Shown: positions 34,991 through 47,160 of the stretch, one piece after another | Numbering within the stretch: the first letter of the stretch is position 1 | Layout of the letters: every line of letters starts with the position of its first letter | From: Cycas panzhihuaensis | Taxonomy: Eukaryota > Cycadophyta | Length of the DNA stretch: 64,000 nt | Assembly: GCA_023213395.1 (NCBI GenBank) | Contig: CM041465.1 | Location: forward strand, 157,239,741-157,303,740 | Direction of reading: 5' to 3' | The notes under the pieces: generated by a model | Databases searched by the model: none | What the model was told of the DNA's origin: nothing | Seen by the model: only the letters and a program-made list of their open reading frames with translations | Made by a program: the position numbers and the translations under genes

Positions 34991-35270
34991 ACATTCTCAT
35001 ACTGCACGACGATCACATATGAGCAATCTTTGCATTGTACTTGCCATTGCCATTACTAGTTACTGGTGTTATTGCAGAGGAAATATCAATGATGCAGCAA
35101 TAATTACATTGCTGTGGAAGAACCAGAACAAACAAGGGTTAGATTTACACGCGGGAGGAGGAGGACGATGGCGACGATCTTTGCACTATTATATTTATTT
35201 ATAGTCACTCAGTTTCTCTCTAAACAGCGTCCACGCTCCTTTTTTTAATATTTTTTTTATTATTCTTTTA
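34991..35270 (-). other. Upstream part of captured block, GC-richer
   Basis: On the minus strand this precedes the NYN piece. It is clearly richer in GC (TCGTCGCCATCGTCCTCC at about 35162-35179) than the surrounding leader and contains a polypyrimidine/AG acceptor-like site, so it is probably also captured genic sequence such as a 5' exon and intron end. No protein family is recognised. Confidence 0.5.
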
Positions 35271-36984
35271 TATTTTTAACATAAATTTATAAGTATATAT
35301 GAACTATCTTAAGTTGCTAGGTAGATCAATTATTTTTATTAAATATCGATCAGCCTAGAGCTTTGATTGATCACCATATGAGTCGTTTTTGCGATTTGCA
35401 TGGATTCGGCTGTGCACTACGCCATGGGGTGTGGCAGATAGCGCACTATTGGTGACATCAGTGCCATTTTTTAAAATTCAAACATTTCATTTTTTTATTT
35501 TATAAGGTTTTAAAATAATTTAATTTTACTGTATAAACTTTTGAATTCTGAGGTTTTAAGGATATAGTCCTCTTTTCTTTCAGCCCTCATTTATATTCAT
35601 ATTTACATGACCATAACGCATCATTAAATGGGCTAACAAACCCTTTATAAACTTTTTTCTTTTTATTTTTTTAAATTTTTTATTTTTACATAGAGTTACT
35701 GGCAAATTTTTGCCATAACTTCTGATTGCGCCATCAGTTTCTAACAAAATCAATTTCATTGCATCATAAATTTTTAGTATATCAATTTCAACTAATCATA
35801 TGACCAATTTGGTGTTAGTTTAACCCCGTTTCGGTGGATTTAAAGTCAAGCAGTCATATTTTGAGTATTTTTTAACTTTTTTACAAAATCACTTTTTGAA
35901 CTGATTATATTTTTCTGCCAGGAGATTATTTTCTACTTGGATCTATTCTACAATGATCTACGTTCAACGAAATTCATTATCCACTTTTTATTTTATTTTT
36001 TAGAATCTATTTTGATTATTATTTTAATCATCAAAGGTGCCACTTTAGTGGTTTTTAGCATTTTTCTTAACATTTTACCATAAAGGTACTTGTTACCATT
36101 TTCATTATAACTTCTATGTTTTGTATCAAAATTTAGTTCTATCAGTTTCGTTCAAAAGATGACTCACACCCCTTCGAATTGACATAGTTTTTTATAAGAT
36201 TTGAAGTGATTTTATTGATTTTCAAAAGCATCAAAGTTGAGGTATTTAATTACCTCAAACCTGCCATAATTACACATTTTGTGTATAATATTTCTCAAAA
36301 TTTTTAATTGAAAATATATTAAGTAGCACTCTAAGATAAATATAACCTTTTTACATTAATTTATAAAGTTTTATTAATATTTTTATAAGTTTTTGAGCTT
36401 CCTACTCTTATTAGGCCTAAAAAATATGCCTATATCTTGGATCATCAAAATTTGACTTATAGGAACTTGTTTTCAAAACGGTTAATTCCATTGGATTCAT
36501 ATTTTATTAATATTCATACTGGTGAAGTTTCATATTCTTCTGACATTGTTTAGTATATTATTAAAGTAGTCAAACTTGAGGTTGTCCTTTAACGCTTCTT
36601 TTAAAAAGTTTCTTCATACTCCTTATCTTTCAAAGTAAAATATATATATATTTCATTTTTTTATCATTATATATTATCATTAAGGCTAAGGATTTATTGC
36701 ATTAAGAATTTATATTTATTCATTTAAAGAAAATCCAAAGGTTAAGGTCTTATTTCAGATTTGTATCGTTAAAAGGATATTAGTATATATTTTTAAAGTT
36801 GCTTCTATATTCATTATTTCCTTATTGCATTTAGTTCATTTATTTTTAAAAGGCATTACATTTCTTTTGAAAAGTATATTTGACATCATATAAGTTTAGT
36901 CACATATTGACTTTATTTAATTTAGTAAAAGCATACATTTTATGTACTAAAGTTTTTTGATAAAATGACACAATTTCCTATATT
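35271..36984 (+). other. AT-rich internal region of nested element
   Basis: No coding signal. This is probably retroelement leader upstream of gag, of the type seen before Copia gag genes. A short AT run lies near 36640-36650. Confidence 0.5.
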
Positions 36985-37690
36985 CAATAGGCATAATTTT
37001 TCATTATGGTACAAGACTATGCAAGACTATTTTATTGAACATGATCTTCTAAAATATTTGTAATATGAATGTGATCTAAGTTTTAAAGAAAATTTTAGAA
37101 AAGATAATGAAGTTTTAGGTTTATTATTTTGCATTATAAATGATGATATTTTTTCAAAGGTTTGTGAATTAACTACTTCTAAATCAATTTGGGATGTATT
37201 GATTTCCACTTATGGGGGAGATACCCTCCATGTATTTGATGATATTTTTGATGAACATGTGAGATAGGTGATAGAACAGGTGAATCATAATGATAACAAC
37301 CATGAAGATTCAGATCAAATGTAGGACCAACTTACTACATAAGTACTTGATCCTCCATTTGAGGGGGAGAATGAATCATATGATATGACAAAGAATTAAC
37401 CTGATGATATGACAGTTGTTCATAGCATAAAAACTACAAAAGATAAAGTTCAAGTTTAAAGTTATTGTAATGCTTCAGTTGATAAAGTTAAAGTTGTAGC
37501 TATTCTTTTTTGTATAAATCAAGCATCATTTACTTACAATTTTTTTACATCATTCCATGGTAAAGAGACATATGTAACTATAACGATGAGAAGAGTTGAT
37601 AAATATCAGATTTTTAAAGTTTTTTTCAAGTACAAGTTTCATAAGTTCAAAGAGAAGATACAAGTGTTCATGATGACCATTAAGGAGGAG
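36985..37690 (+). pseudogene. Copia-type Gag-like remnant
   Basis: The frame beginning near 37020 reads QDYFIEHDLLKYL, stop, then FKENFRKDNEVLGLLFCIIN, DDIFSKVCELTTSKSIWDVL, ISTYGGD. This resembles the UBN2/Gag domain of plant Copia elements (ALGLI-----D-IF--V----TA-E-WD-L---Y-G). After stops it continues to the polypurine tract without a protease or RT. It is the only element-encoded protein seen in this copy. Confidence 0.7.
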
Positions 37691-37692
37691 AA

Positions 37693-38132
37693 TGTTGGAG
37701 TTAATCATCATCACTTCACTCCCACCTTCCAACCAATATTGTACACTTCATAAACCTCATTTTACACATGTGGGTGCTCAATATGTGTAGGTAAGTTAAG
37801 GTAAGTTTAACTTTGATTTATGTTAATTTGAGTTAGTTTTATTTGAGTTAAGTTAGCATTATTTTATTGTTAATTTAAATTTCAGGAGTTGAAGAGATTC
37901 CTTCTCCCCCAAAATTATAAATATTGAGGGGTGTGCAACCTTAGTGTCTTTAGACATCGCCCTTATTTGGGAAATTTGTAATGCTCACTTCTCACAATAT
38001 GGCTTAAATACAATGCTTTCATGGTTTATGCTATATTGTAACATTGATGTATTGAAGATTTGTATTGATTTATTGATCTATTGAAGTTTATTTTATGTTA
38101 TGCCCTGTTCTCTTACAATTATATTTCCAACT
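37693..38132 (+). repeat. 3' LTR of nested element
   Basis: It starts TGTTGGAGTTAATCATCATC and ends TATATTTCCAACT. Compared with the 5' copy it has an extra ATG-like triplet near ACACATGTGGGTG and scattered changes. It is directly followed by AGGTT, the target copy. Confidence 0.92.
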
Positions 38133-39853
38133 AGGTTTTGGAGTGTGTAGAGAAGCTTAGTGATCCTCCTTCCTCCTCCCTCTTTCCATCCTTATTCTTA
38201 TTAAAGTTCATTGCCTATTATATAATCATTATACTTCTAAAATTCCACTGAAAAAACCACATGAAAGTTTAGTATCAAAGTTTGTTTAAACATTATTTTA
38301 AGTATTCTCACTTTTTAGATAAACTTCTTTAATTATAACCTAATTTGGTAAGTAGAAATGTTATTAGATTTTTCTTATAATTTTTGTTTCTAATATCACA
38401 TATTGGCCTAATTTATGTTGAGTCTCACTGGCAATTTAGAGAGCTAAAAGTCTACTTTGAGAAGGGTTAAAATTAGTAATTTGGCATATCTTATTAGGAA
38501 TTTTTCATAAACCCATCATTCTAGCTTTGTTTACAATAAAAAAATATTAATAAATTATAATTTTGACTTGTTAATCTTGCTTTAAAAAGAGGAACAATAG
38601 GAAAAGTTAGTTTGCTTTTCTTCCTCCTTGCTCATAGGATTTTATTTTGAAATGGCAAAGAGAAAGAAGGGTCAAAAAGAATCTTTTTACTTTTTGCTTT
38701 ACATATTGTATTTGCATCTTTACTTTTGGCATGTGCTTTCCTAAAGGCCTAATGAAGAAGAGATTTGTACTTATTATGAGTCCTTAAATTTGCGGGGTGA
38801 TATTTTATTTTGATTAGCTAGTTTATTTTGTTATTTACATACAACTATAGATTGCATGATAGTTATATTAGGTGTGTGAGTTGTTTGCTTCTTTAGTTTT
38901 TTTTTAAGGTGTAAGGTCCTTCTTTCCACTAAAGAGGGGAGATAGTTTTTCTTCTACCTAAGTGCTGATATCAAATGAGAGAGACTATCTTGTACCTTTA
39001 GGTGCCAAGTCTCTAATTCATATTCTAAACAAATAGTTTAAGGGTGCTTATCCTTACCACGTGTTAATGCATGGGGTATGGATAATTAAGTAAACTTCAT
39101 CCCTCTTATTGAGAGTGGTGCCCTTTATCTTTTTCACCTTAGAGCTTGAGATTTATTAGAATCAAGTGTGAGCACTACCAAGCCACTCTTGCACTCATGT
39201 GAGAGTTATAACCAGTATTAACGAGTGCTCACTAACTTATCCACGAATGGATCTATCCTATGGTCTTTATTTCTTTAGACCACTTACTCTAAGTAGCCCT
39301 TTCCCTAATTTTTTAGGTTGAATCTATTACTTTTAGGTCAAGTAGAAGTTTGGGTTAAGATAGTTCAGTTAGCTTAGGGGGTTTAGTTGTATATTATAGG
39401 TAGATAATAACATAAGAGTTATAGGTATTCTTGCTTAATCAACCCCCTTACATTTTGAGGGCCTTTTTGTATACTAATTGATCCTTCTAAGGATACTAAT
39501 TATGGTTTTATTAATTTCATATTAAGCTATTCTTAGTTGGATTTTAGTTCACATTTTTTTATTGACACATATTTATCTTATCTACCTACTTGCATTGTCC
39601 TCTCGCTTTTATTTTTTAGTTAGTTGTAGTTAGCATTTATTTTCTTTCATTACCACCTTTTTCTAGTATGTTACCCTTATCCTAACTAGTCAAACACAGT
39701 GTTAAGTATCCCTATATTTGTGTATAAGAGTTATATGACCACCCCCACATGGGTCATATGTTTGTGTGCTTTCCCACTCAAGTACCCCTCGTCCTCGAGG
39801 CCTATTTTAAAGTCATGATTTACATGTCCTCTCCTCTTACTCATCCATATTTA

Positions 39854-40500
39854 CTACTCAAATCAATACTCTAATTAGGTAAAAGTGAGAAGGATTATAA
39901 GTTTTAAAGTGAGATTTAGAGGGTAGAGAGGCATTGGTGAGTTATAATTCTTTGAAAACTTTTGTGAGTGAATAATAGTGAATTTCAAGAGAATTTTTAA
40001 TCGATCAAGAGTTTGTAGGCTATGGTTATATAGATCTATAACCATATTATAAAGAGAACAAAAATTTAATAAGCTTTAATTAGGTTTTATATGGGTAAAA
40101 TACTAATAAGTGAGGATTTAATTAGAGTGTTTTTTGAAGGGGATAAGATCCAAGAGGAAAACTGATCCAATCAGTGAGAATAAGTTATGGGTTATAGATT
40201 TATTAATAGAACATAACTAGGGTGAGAAAGTAGAGTGATTTTTTTATCAATTTTTATGAATGGTAAAATGTTAGTTTAGGTCATTCGTAAAAACAAATGG
40301 CCATTTGGAAAAATAAGATATTATTTATAAAAATATAGGGCCATTTATAAAAAAAATAAGAGTGTAATTTTAATTTTTTTTTAATAAGATTATTTTCTTA
40401 TGAGAGAAAACTTTAAAAGATAAAGAAAGTATAAAATATTTTTTTTTTACAAAAATAAATGAGATTAAACTAATTAAAATTGACAAAATAGGGTGTCATT
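39854..40500. other. Unassigned AT-rich stretch
   Basis: Nothing recognised. This is probably flanking DNA or undefined LTR sequence. Confidence 0.5.
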
Positions 40501-41291
40501 TGTTGCATGTAATATCCAATTATATTAGATATTATCCCTAACCCATTTCATACTCTCTCAATATTTTATGAATATTATATTGTAGTTACCTTAACATGTG
40601 TGCTATTTAGGAAATATTCTAGCATATAAAGGTTGACCTAGAGGGTTCTCCACATGAGGTGAGGGATTTTATAAATATATACTATTAGATAATGTGATAA
40701 TAATGTTTTGGAAGCAAAAAATCTTGATAGGTTGGCAGCACAGTTCTCCCCCCCCCCCCTTGCCTCCTCCCTACAAAGAGAGAGTTTGAGGGTGGTAACT
40801 CATGACCCAAAAAGTTAGCACTATAAAACATACTAAATTGTAAAGAGAATCGGGGTCGTTCATTGAAAATACCCCATATTTGATAGTTAAGATTTATGCC
40901 TTGTATAACTCTATTATATAGCCTAATTTAGGATATTTTTTATGTTATGTTGATGGTATTCGATGTATTGGATGTACTGTATTAAGAAGAGGTAGCTGGT
41001 TGTTATTACTGCCAGCATTCTGCTACAGATTATATACATTTCTCTATTCTTAGATAATAAAGATCGATACCTTTCCTGTGTGGATGTTTCCATAGTACAC
41101 TACTAGGGTTTTACCATTACCACATTATATTTTTTGTATATATGATGCTTTGGCTTTCTAATTCATTTATTATATTATCTCTAATTTAAGAACTTGCATA
41201 TTAAATTTCAGTTTTAATTGTTATAATTAGTTACAAAATAGTTTAGATCTTGGTGGTTATTTCTGGTTATTGGGACCTAGTTTTCTTAATA
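40501..41291 (+). repeat. Probable 5' LTR region of internally deleted Copia
   Basis: The segment ends CTTAATA just before a primer-binding site at 41294, where an LTR end (..CA, here changed to TA) is expected. Its start is not defined because no second LTR survives. It contains a run of 12 C residues near 40748. Confidence 0.5.
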
Positions 41292-41293
41292 AG

Positions 41294-41305
41294 TGGTATC
41301 AGAGC
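41294..41305 (+). other. Copia primer-binding site
   Basis: TGGTATCAGAGC, a perfect copy of the plant Copia site complementary to the 3' end of initiator tRNA-Met. Confidence 0.92.
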
Positions 41306-41375
41306 TATTTTTATTTTTACAACGAGTTTGTGAAGGTTTTAGTGTCATGTTTTTCTATACCAAATAGTAAAATTG

Positions 41376-43485
41376 ATGAATGCAAAGTTTGAAGTGGAGA
41401 AATTCAATGGCAAGAATAATTTCAAGTTATGGAAGCTAGAAGCATATGATGTTATGGTATAAAAGGGATTGTACAGAGCTCTTGTAGGCAAACCGAAGAA
41501 ACCCATAGGGATGGATGAATGGCATAGTTGAGTACATGAACAGGACACTCTTAGAAAGAGTGAGAAGCATGTTAAGTAATATAGGAGTGGAACAAGGCTT
41601 ATAAGTAGAAGTTATTTAGACAGCTTGTTATTTAGTGAATGGGTCACTATCACTTGCAATTGATTACAAAATTCTTAAAGAGGTACAAATTGAATATCCA
41701 TGTAACTATTTAAATTTGAAAGTTTTTAGTTGTGATGCTTATGCCTTAATTAATAAAAGTCAACATTTAAAGTTAGACCCAAAATCCAAGAGATGTATCT
41801 TTGTTGATTATGGTGATAGAGATGGTGTGAAGGGATACAAGTTATGGAATCCTACTACCTATAAAATCACTATTAACAAAGATGTTGTGTTTGATGAATC
41901 TCTCTTTCTAAAAGTAGATAGTATAGAAGTTGGATTGAAACAGGAGCAGAAAGCCAAACATTAATAGGTCAAGCTTAAGACCCAACCATCTTTAGAAATG
42001 AAAATATAGGAAGAGCTTTCTGAAGATAAATCTATAGCAGATTTATAGAAGTATGTGGATACTCCTCCAAAAAAGGTTAGAAAATCTATATGAGTCAGTC
42101 ATCTACTTGACAAGTACAAACCTTCTATTTCAATTACTTTAGTTTCTAATGATGATGAGCCTACATGCTATCAGGAAGTAGTAGATAATATCCATAATGA
42201 GAAGTAGAAGAGGGTTATGTAACAAGAAATAGATGCTTTAAAGAAAAATAATTTATACGACTTGGTAGAACTTCTACATAGCAAGAAGAATATTGATTAC
42301 AAATGGGTTGTCAAGAAAAAAATAAATGTTGATAGAAAGGTTAATAAATACAAGGCAAGATTGGTGGCTAAAGGCTTTATACAAAAAGCAGGTATTGATT
42401 TTCATGAGATTTTTTCACTAGTTGTTAAACTTGTTTCAATTTAGGCTCTATTAGCATTCGTAGCTTCTCTTGATTTGGAGTTTGAGTAGTTAGATATAAA
42501 AATAGCTTTTCTACATGGAGATTTAGATAAGGAGATTTATATAGATCAATCAGAAGGGTTTGTATAGGATGGTAGAAAAAGACTTATTTGTAGGCTTAGG
42601 AAATCATTATATGGCCTGAGGTAATCACTTAGGAAATTGTACAAAAAGTTTGATACCTTCATAGAGAGCCAAAATTTTAAAAGAAATGAGTATAATAACT
42701 GTGTTTACATTAAATTCTTAGACAATGCCTTATTCATTATATTGGTATTATATGTTAATGACATGTTGGTTGTAAGCAAGAGTATGGCAGAAATCAACAA
42801 GTTAAAGGCTCATTTGGATATGACTTTTGATATGAAGGATCTAGGAGCTACAAAATAAATCTTAGGCATGGAGATAGATAGAGATAGGAAAAATGGTAAG
42901 CTATGGTTATCATAGTAGAAATATGTAGAGAAGGTGCTAACCAAATTTGGTATGGCAAATATGAAACCAGTGAGTATCTCATTGGCTTTCCATTTCAAGC
43001 TTTCTTCAAGTATGAGTCCTAGTAATAAAGAAGAAAAATATTATATATCTTGTGTATCTTATGCAAGTACAATATGAAGTTTTATATATGCCATGGTATA
43101 TACAAGACCTAACATTTCACACGTAATCAGTGTAGTTAGTAGGTTTATGGCAAATCCAGGAAAAGAACATTAGGCAGTAGTGAAATGGGTGCTTTGATAT
43201 TTAAGAGGCACGAGTAACTATTACATCATCTTTTGTGGTATAGGTAATCAGGTTTGTGGATATATTAATTTAGATTTTGTAAGATATTTAGATAAGAGAA
43301 TGTCTACTTTGAGTTATGTGTTTACTCTTACAAATGGTCTGATTAGTTGGATGTCAAAATAACATAGTACAATTGTATTATCAACTACAGAAATAAAATA
43401 TATTGTTGTGACACATGCTAGTAAAGAAGAAATCCAGTTGCAAGGTCTATTTATTGAGCTTGAAAGGAAACAGGAAAAGGTAAAG
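41376..43485 (+). pseudogene. Copia polyprotein with internal deletion (gag fused to integrase end, RT, RNase H)
   Basis: It starts with a Copia Gag N-terminus (MNAKFEVEKFNGKNNFKLWK, KGLYRALVGKPKKP) that breaks off near 41523. It passes straight into the end of the integrase core (IVEYMNRTLLERVRSML, VNGSLSLAID), so the rest of gag, the zinc knuckle, protease and most of integrase are deleted. RT follows: YKWVVKKKINVDRKVNKYKA, LVAKGFIQKAGIDFHEIF, LDIKIAFLHGDLDKEIYI, SLYGL, ILVLYVNDMLV (usual YVDDML; first Asp now Asn). RNase H: TRPNISHVISVVSRFM, VLSTTEIKYI. From 41524 to the end one frame is kept. The 3' LTR is missing. Confidence 0.9.
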
Positions 43486-45060
43486 GTATAGGGTTGCTTA
43501 GGATGATTTTTGAGCAGTCAAGGTTGTAGTAAAAGTAGATTCATCATCAACATAGTTGGCTTCAGAGGATGGTGAGATAATTAGGCAAAAATATTTGCCA
43601 TCAAGAATTTCAGTCATAACCACAGTATTTGAAGGAGGGTGAATGGCATAGAGTTTGATTATTTGCAATTATACTCAAATCAAATCCATGAGAAACAAGG
43701 GTAGATAGGGAGAGCATGTTCATCTTCAGAGTAGGAATATATGAAACATCAATAAGGGTAAAATCTAGAAGGCCTGAGAGTTTCAAGTAAACAGTTCCAA
43801 GTCCTTCAACTAGCTGAGATGATTTGTCAGCCATGTATATAACATCATAAACTTCAGAGTTAAAATCTTAAAAGAATTAGTGATGGCAAGTCATATGTTA
43901 TGTTGCTTCAGTATCCATAATCTAGTATGAAGTATTTGAGATGGCACTGCTAGCAATTTCAAGTGGTGAAGGCAGAAGTGAATAAGCATAACCATAATAA
44001 GCCTTAATACACTTAGTGGATTTATTAATAGTATTTAATGAAGTGACCCTAGTTTTTTAAAGATGTGCATGAGCAAACTGTATTCCATCGAAAGCATCTT
44101 TGAAAGAAGTATCATCAACATTATGTACACTATAGTACTATTGATAACTTAGTAGTATGTTGGTGGCAGTTCTGTAATTTTTAGTATAATGTCCTTTTCT
44201 ATGACACCTTCGACATAAAATTATTTAATTCCTTATCCCATAAGTAGCATCAGGTTGGTTAGATTATCTCTAATTACTAGATCTGGGTCTAGGTTGATTA
44301 TTTTGGCATTGGCCTTGAGACTATTTTTGTTGGTATTGGGGAACTTATTAACGATGAGGACATTGCCCTTATTATCTACTTCTACCTCTTCCATGGGAAT
44401 TACAACCTCTGCGAGAGAATTAACCTTGATTTTTAATATAAAAAAGAACTTCTTCCACTTGAAAGCAACATTGGTCCTTAAAGTTTAGGGTCTTCAAGAT
44501 GCCACTAGATTAAAGACTTACTAATAGATTTTTATAATATTGGATACGGATACATGACTAAATCAAGAAAGTCCATGTAATGTATTGAGTCTTAAAGTCT
44601 TTATTTATGGCTTGCTTGATGGGATAAAGGAGATTAATTATCTCATTTGTGTATCCTTTCTACATTTTTAATTTGTTCATCTTCAACACTAAGTGAACAA
44701 ATTTTACGTCTAATTTAGTGTTAAAGTTCTTCTTCAGAACTTCAAAAACTTTTTATGTTATATCATGTATAGCCTCATCAATGAGGTTATCTAGGGAATA
44801 ATTAATGACAAGAAGTATCCCTACATAGATTTTATCATCATCAAGTTCCCATTGATGTTTGCTTGTAGCTTTAGTGGGAGGAGTTGGAGGAGTTCATCTA
44901 GAGGCAAGTGTGATAGTAGTGGCAGTAATATTTAGTATAAGTTGTAGGTGATCTCTCCAAAGACCTTCATACTTTACAATATTTCTAACACCAGTGAACC
45001 ACATGTCCTAATTTTCTTTCCCTTTAAGACAATTCATATTCGCTTGAACTATGAAGACAT
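43486..45060 (-). pseudogene. Copia gag-protease-integrase start (broken)
   Basis: The start codon aligns with the gag ATG of the complete element (both ACCATGTCTTCA). On the minus strand 43610-43834 reads MADKSSQLVEGLGTVYLKLS, then DFTLIDVSYIPTLKMNMLSL and HGFDLSIIANNQTL. This is the protease-to-integrase region, closely matching 57743-57950. Gag between about 44300 and 45060 is readable only in short pieces. Confidence 0.85.
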
Positions 45061-46833
45061 GGTATCTTTTGAGAAGGGAAGAAATGAACAAGAGACTATG
45101 AAAGTGATGGCAATAAATGACTAATCATTGTTTATAAATGGGAGGTGTAATAAAGTAGTGTAGCAAAAGGAAGAATAAAGAAGTAAGAATGATTGCTCAA
45201 AAGTAAAAGGAGTAACTTAGAGAAAAGTCACCAATATTTGTGACAAATATTAACCTAATGTAGCAGGAATATGAGAAACACTATCATAAAAATTGGCCAC
45301 CAATACTTATGACAAATATTAACCTGATGCAGTAGGAATATAAGAAGCACTATGGTGAAAATTGGCCACCAACACTTATGGAAAATATTAACCTAACGTA
45401 GTAGGAATATGAGAAGCACTATGATTGTGATTACACTATGGATCACCTTTTATAAATAAGTGATTAATATACAAGATTATAAGTCAATGTAGAAGCTGAC
45501 ATCATTAGGTGTATATAACTTTTAAACTAAAATATAAGATGTGTAATCAATCCAATAACCTCTAACTTATATCTAATGTATAGTTCAAGTTACTAAAGGG
45601 ATGCTTAGGCTTCTAATAGAATTAAATTGGCCTTCATCCATGATACTCGTAATTGTACTTGATGATGAAATCTAAGTTACAACAAAGCCCAAGCACTCCC
45701 AATCCTCATCCCATTCATCAATGAGTAGCTATATACCTCCTCCAAAGAGTGGTAAGTGCATACCCATGGCTATGATGGATATTGGACTGGGTATATGTTA
45801 ATCTTGTATTAAAGTTTCAGTTTTCTTGATTGGTTATCAAGATGATCCCTGATTGAGACACAATGGTATGGCTAATTAAACCTCACCAATATTCTAGTTA
45901 AGTCCAGACCCAACTTGAAACCCACGCCTCTCTTATGGAACAATATTTTTCCAACCAAGGTATCTCAACTTTGGCAAGTGTATGAATAGGTACAAGATGG
46001 GGAAAATGGCATACATGATGTATTCCTTTTAGGGAGAGTAAAAAGATTATCGAATTTGCATCAACGTATATATAACTGAAACTAGAGTGCTTGATTAGAG
46101 TGCTTTTGGAGTGTTTGCTTGGAGTGCTAAAATGAAATGTTAAGAAGTGAGGTAAGGGCACTAGATATTGATCTGATCCAGGTGTTTTCCACTCACTTTT
46201 ACAATGGGCTTTGAAGCCTTGGAAAAAGAAGAAATTTTCTTCACTTTTTTTTTTTAATAAAAAAGTAATCTTCACTAAAATAGTAATAACTTTCTCCAAC
46301 AATAACAAAATTGAGTACTAGTTTTTGCACTATAAACTATACTCAAATCCACATCTTTAGGAAATGGAATCAAGTCGAAGTGGGTTCTGTAAAATTTTTG
46401 GCAATCCCATAAAGTGGATAGAATATAGTTTTCTAAAATTCTTACTCAAAATAATTACTATTCACTAAAATAGTAATAACATTCTTATATGACAACGAAA
46501 TTGGGTGTTGATTTTTGCACTAAAAACTAGACTTAGAGTCACATCTTTAGTAATTAGAATTAGGTCAATTAGAGCTCTATAGAATTTTTGGTAAATCTAT
46601 AAAATTTAATAAGTTGATTTTATTTCTGTAGAAAATCTAACTTGTAAATATCTTATCAACACATGATACCATATAAAATTTCCATTATTTTTTATTACTA
46701 GGATCCTGATATGGGTAAGGTGAGAGTATACAATGATAGAGATTTTAAATAGCTCTAAATTATTTTTAAACATGAGTAGAACCTCCCCTTACAAACATTC
46801 TTCAAATGCTAGAAAATATTTAGTAGCATTTCT
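45061..46833 (-). other. Copia leader (proximal part)
   Basis: Non-coding leader which aligns in reverse complement with 54740-56449 of the complete element. It includes repeats of about 85 bp around GGCCACCAA(T/C)ACTTATG(A/G) at 45230-45420 (three copies; two in the complete copy at 56160-56285). Confidence 0.75.
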
Positions 46834-47087
46834 TATTATGAACCTCCTTAAAAAGTTTTTAATTAATTGTTTATTAAATGAATAGGTGCTATTGAAAGGA
46901 CACAACCTTCCGTGGAAAGGCCTAATATGCATATAAAATTAGTCTCAAATGTAGTATAGACATCATTCAACTTTTATCAATCAAACAATTAGTCTTTTGA
47001 CTGTTAATTCACCTTCAAGCGTACCTATGCTCTTAATTGCTCTTTGAATCCTTGAAATTGCTCTAGTTACAAAAAAGGTTTGTAACA
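46834..47087 (+). repeat. 5' LTR of gag-protease element
   Basis: 254 bp, starting TATTATGAACC (TG changed to TA) and ending TTTGTAACA. The place where the 3' LTR has its long AT repeat shows only ATATGCATATA here. Confidence 0.88.
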
Positions 47088-47089
47088 AT

Positions 47090-47160
47090 TAGTATCAGAT
47101 CTGTCTTGGGCACCTTATTAGTATCAGAGTAGTCTTGCACACCTTATTAGTGATCTAAAT
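47090..47160 (+). other. Primer-binding site with duplicated downstream segment
   Basis: TAGTATCAGATCTG begins three bases after the LTR. A second version, TAGTATCAGAGTAG, follows about 31 bp later, and both are followed by TCTTG..CACCTTATTAG. The primer region is therefore a short tandem duplication. Confidence 0.7.

Larger units (their letters stand above)
32256..38132 (+). mobile_element. Nested LTR retrotransposon carrying captured plant gene fragments
   Basis: Two LTRs of about 440 bp (32256-32694 and 37693-38132) bracket about 5 kb. The termini are TGTTGGA and TCCAAC(A/T). Target copies are GGGTT (32251-32255) and AGGTT (38133-38137). A tRNA-Met-like primer site follows the 5' LTR and the purine tract AAGGAGGAG precedes the 3' LTR. 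Only a gag-like remnant remains (about 36990-37690); no protease, RT or integrase is seen, so it was non-autonomous. The middle (33950-35215) contains several pieces of unrelated plant genes, all on the opposite strand to the element. Confidence 0.9.
15526..39853 (+). mobile_element. Giant Tat-lineage Gypsy retrotransposon
   Basis: Two long direct repeats (15526-18712, and 30930-39853 after removing a 5.9-kb insertion) bracket an internal region of about 12 kb. That region has protease, RT, RNase H and integrase on the plus strand in Gypsy order. Integrase and its flanks match the Tat group: a CQEHSNFMHRPLE zinc region, FNKWVESISL and the KLEYFYDYF/NGQFLKYF-type C-terminus. Long LTRs, a long 3' non-pol region and an antisense coding remnant are known traits of Tat elements such as Ogre and Grande. 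Without the nested element it would be about 18.4 kb. All frames are broken. Ends are set by where the repeats stop matching, and no target duplication is proven. Confidence 0.85.
30930..39853 (+). repeat. 3' LTR of giant Tat element, split by a nested element
   Basis: 30930-32255 aligns with the first 1.4 kb of the 5' LTR, and 38138-39853 with the remainder. The break falls where the 5' LTR reads TTTATTATAGATTTTTTAGTG (16952-16972): the left side ends TTTATTATGGG-TT and the right side starts AGGTTTTGGAGTG. Net length without the insert is about 3.04 kb versus 3.19 kb for the 5' LTR. Part of the difference is a loss in the foldback (near 31510). Confidence 0.83.

Noticed and set aside
33800-35270. 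Helitron or Mutator ends around the captured gene pieces
   Set aside because: I looked for a 3' hairpin with CTAG/CTRR, a 5' TC and terminal inverted repeats. A CTAG occurs near 33834, but no convincing hairpin or inverted ends go with it. The possibility stays open but cannot be supported.
45898-46308. 136-codon minus-strand open frame
   Set aside because: It lies in the Copia leader, has no domain, and is not open in the sibling element.
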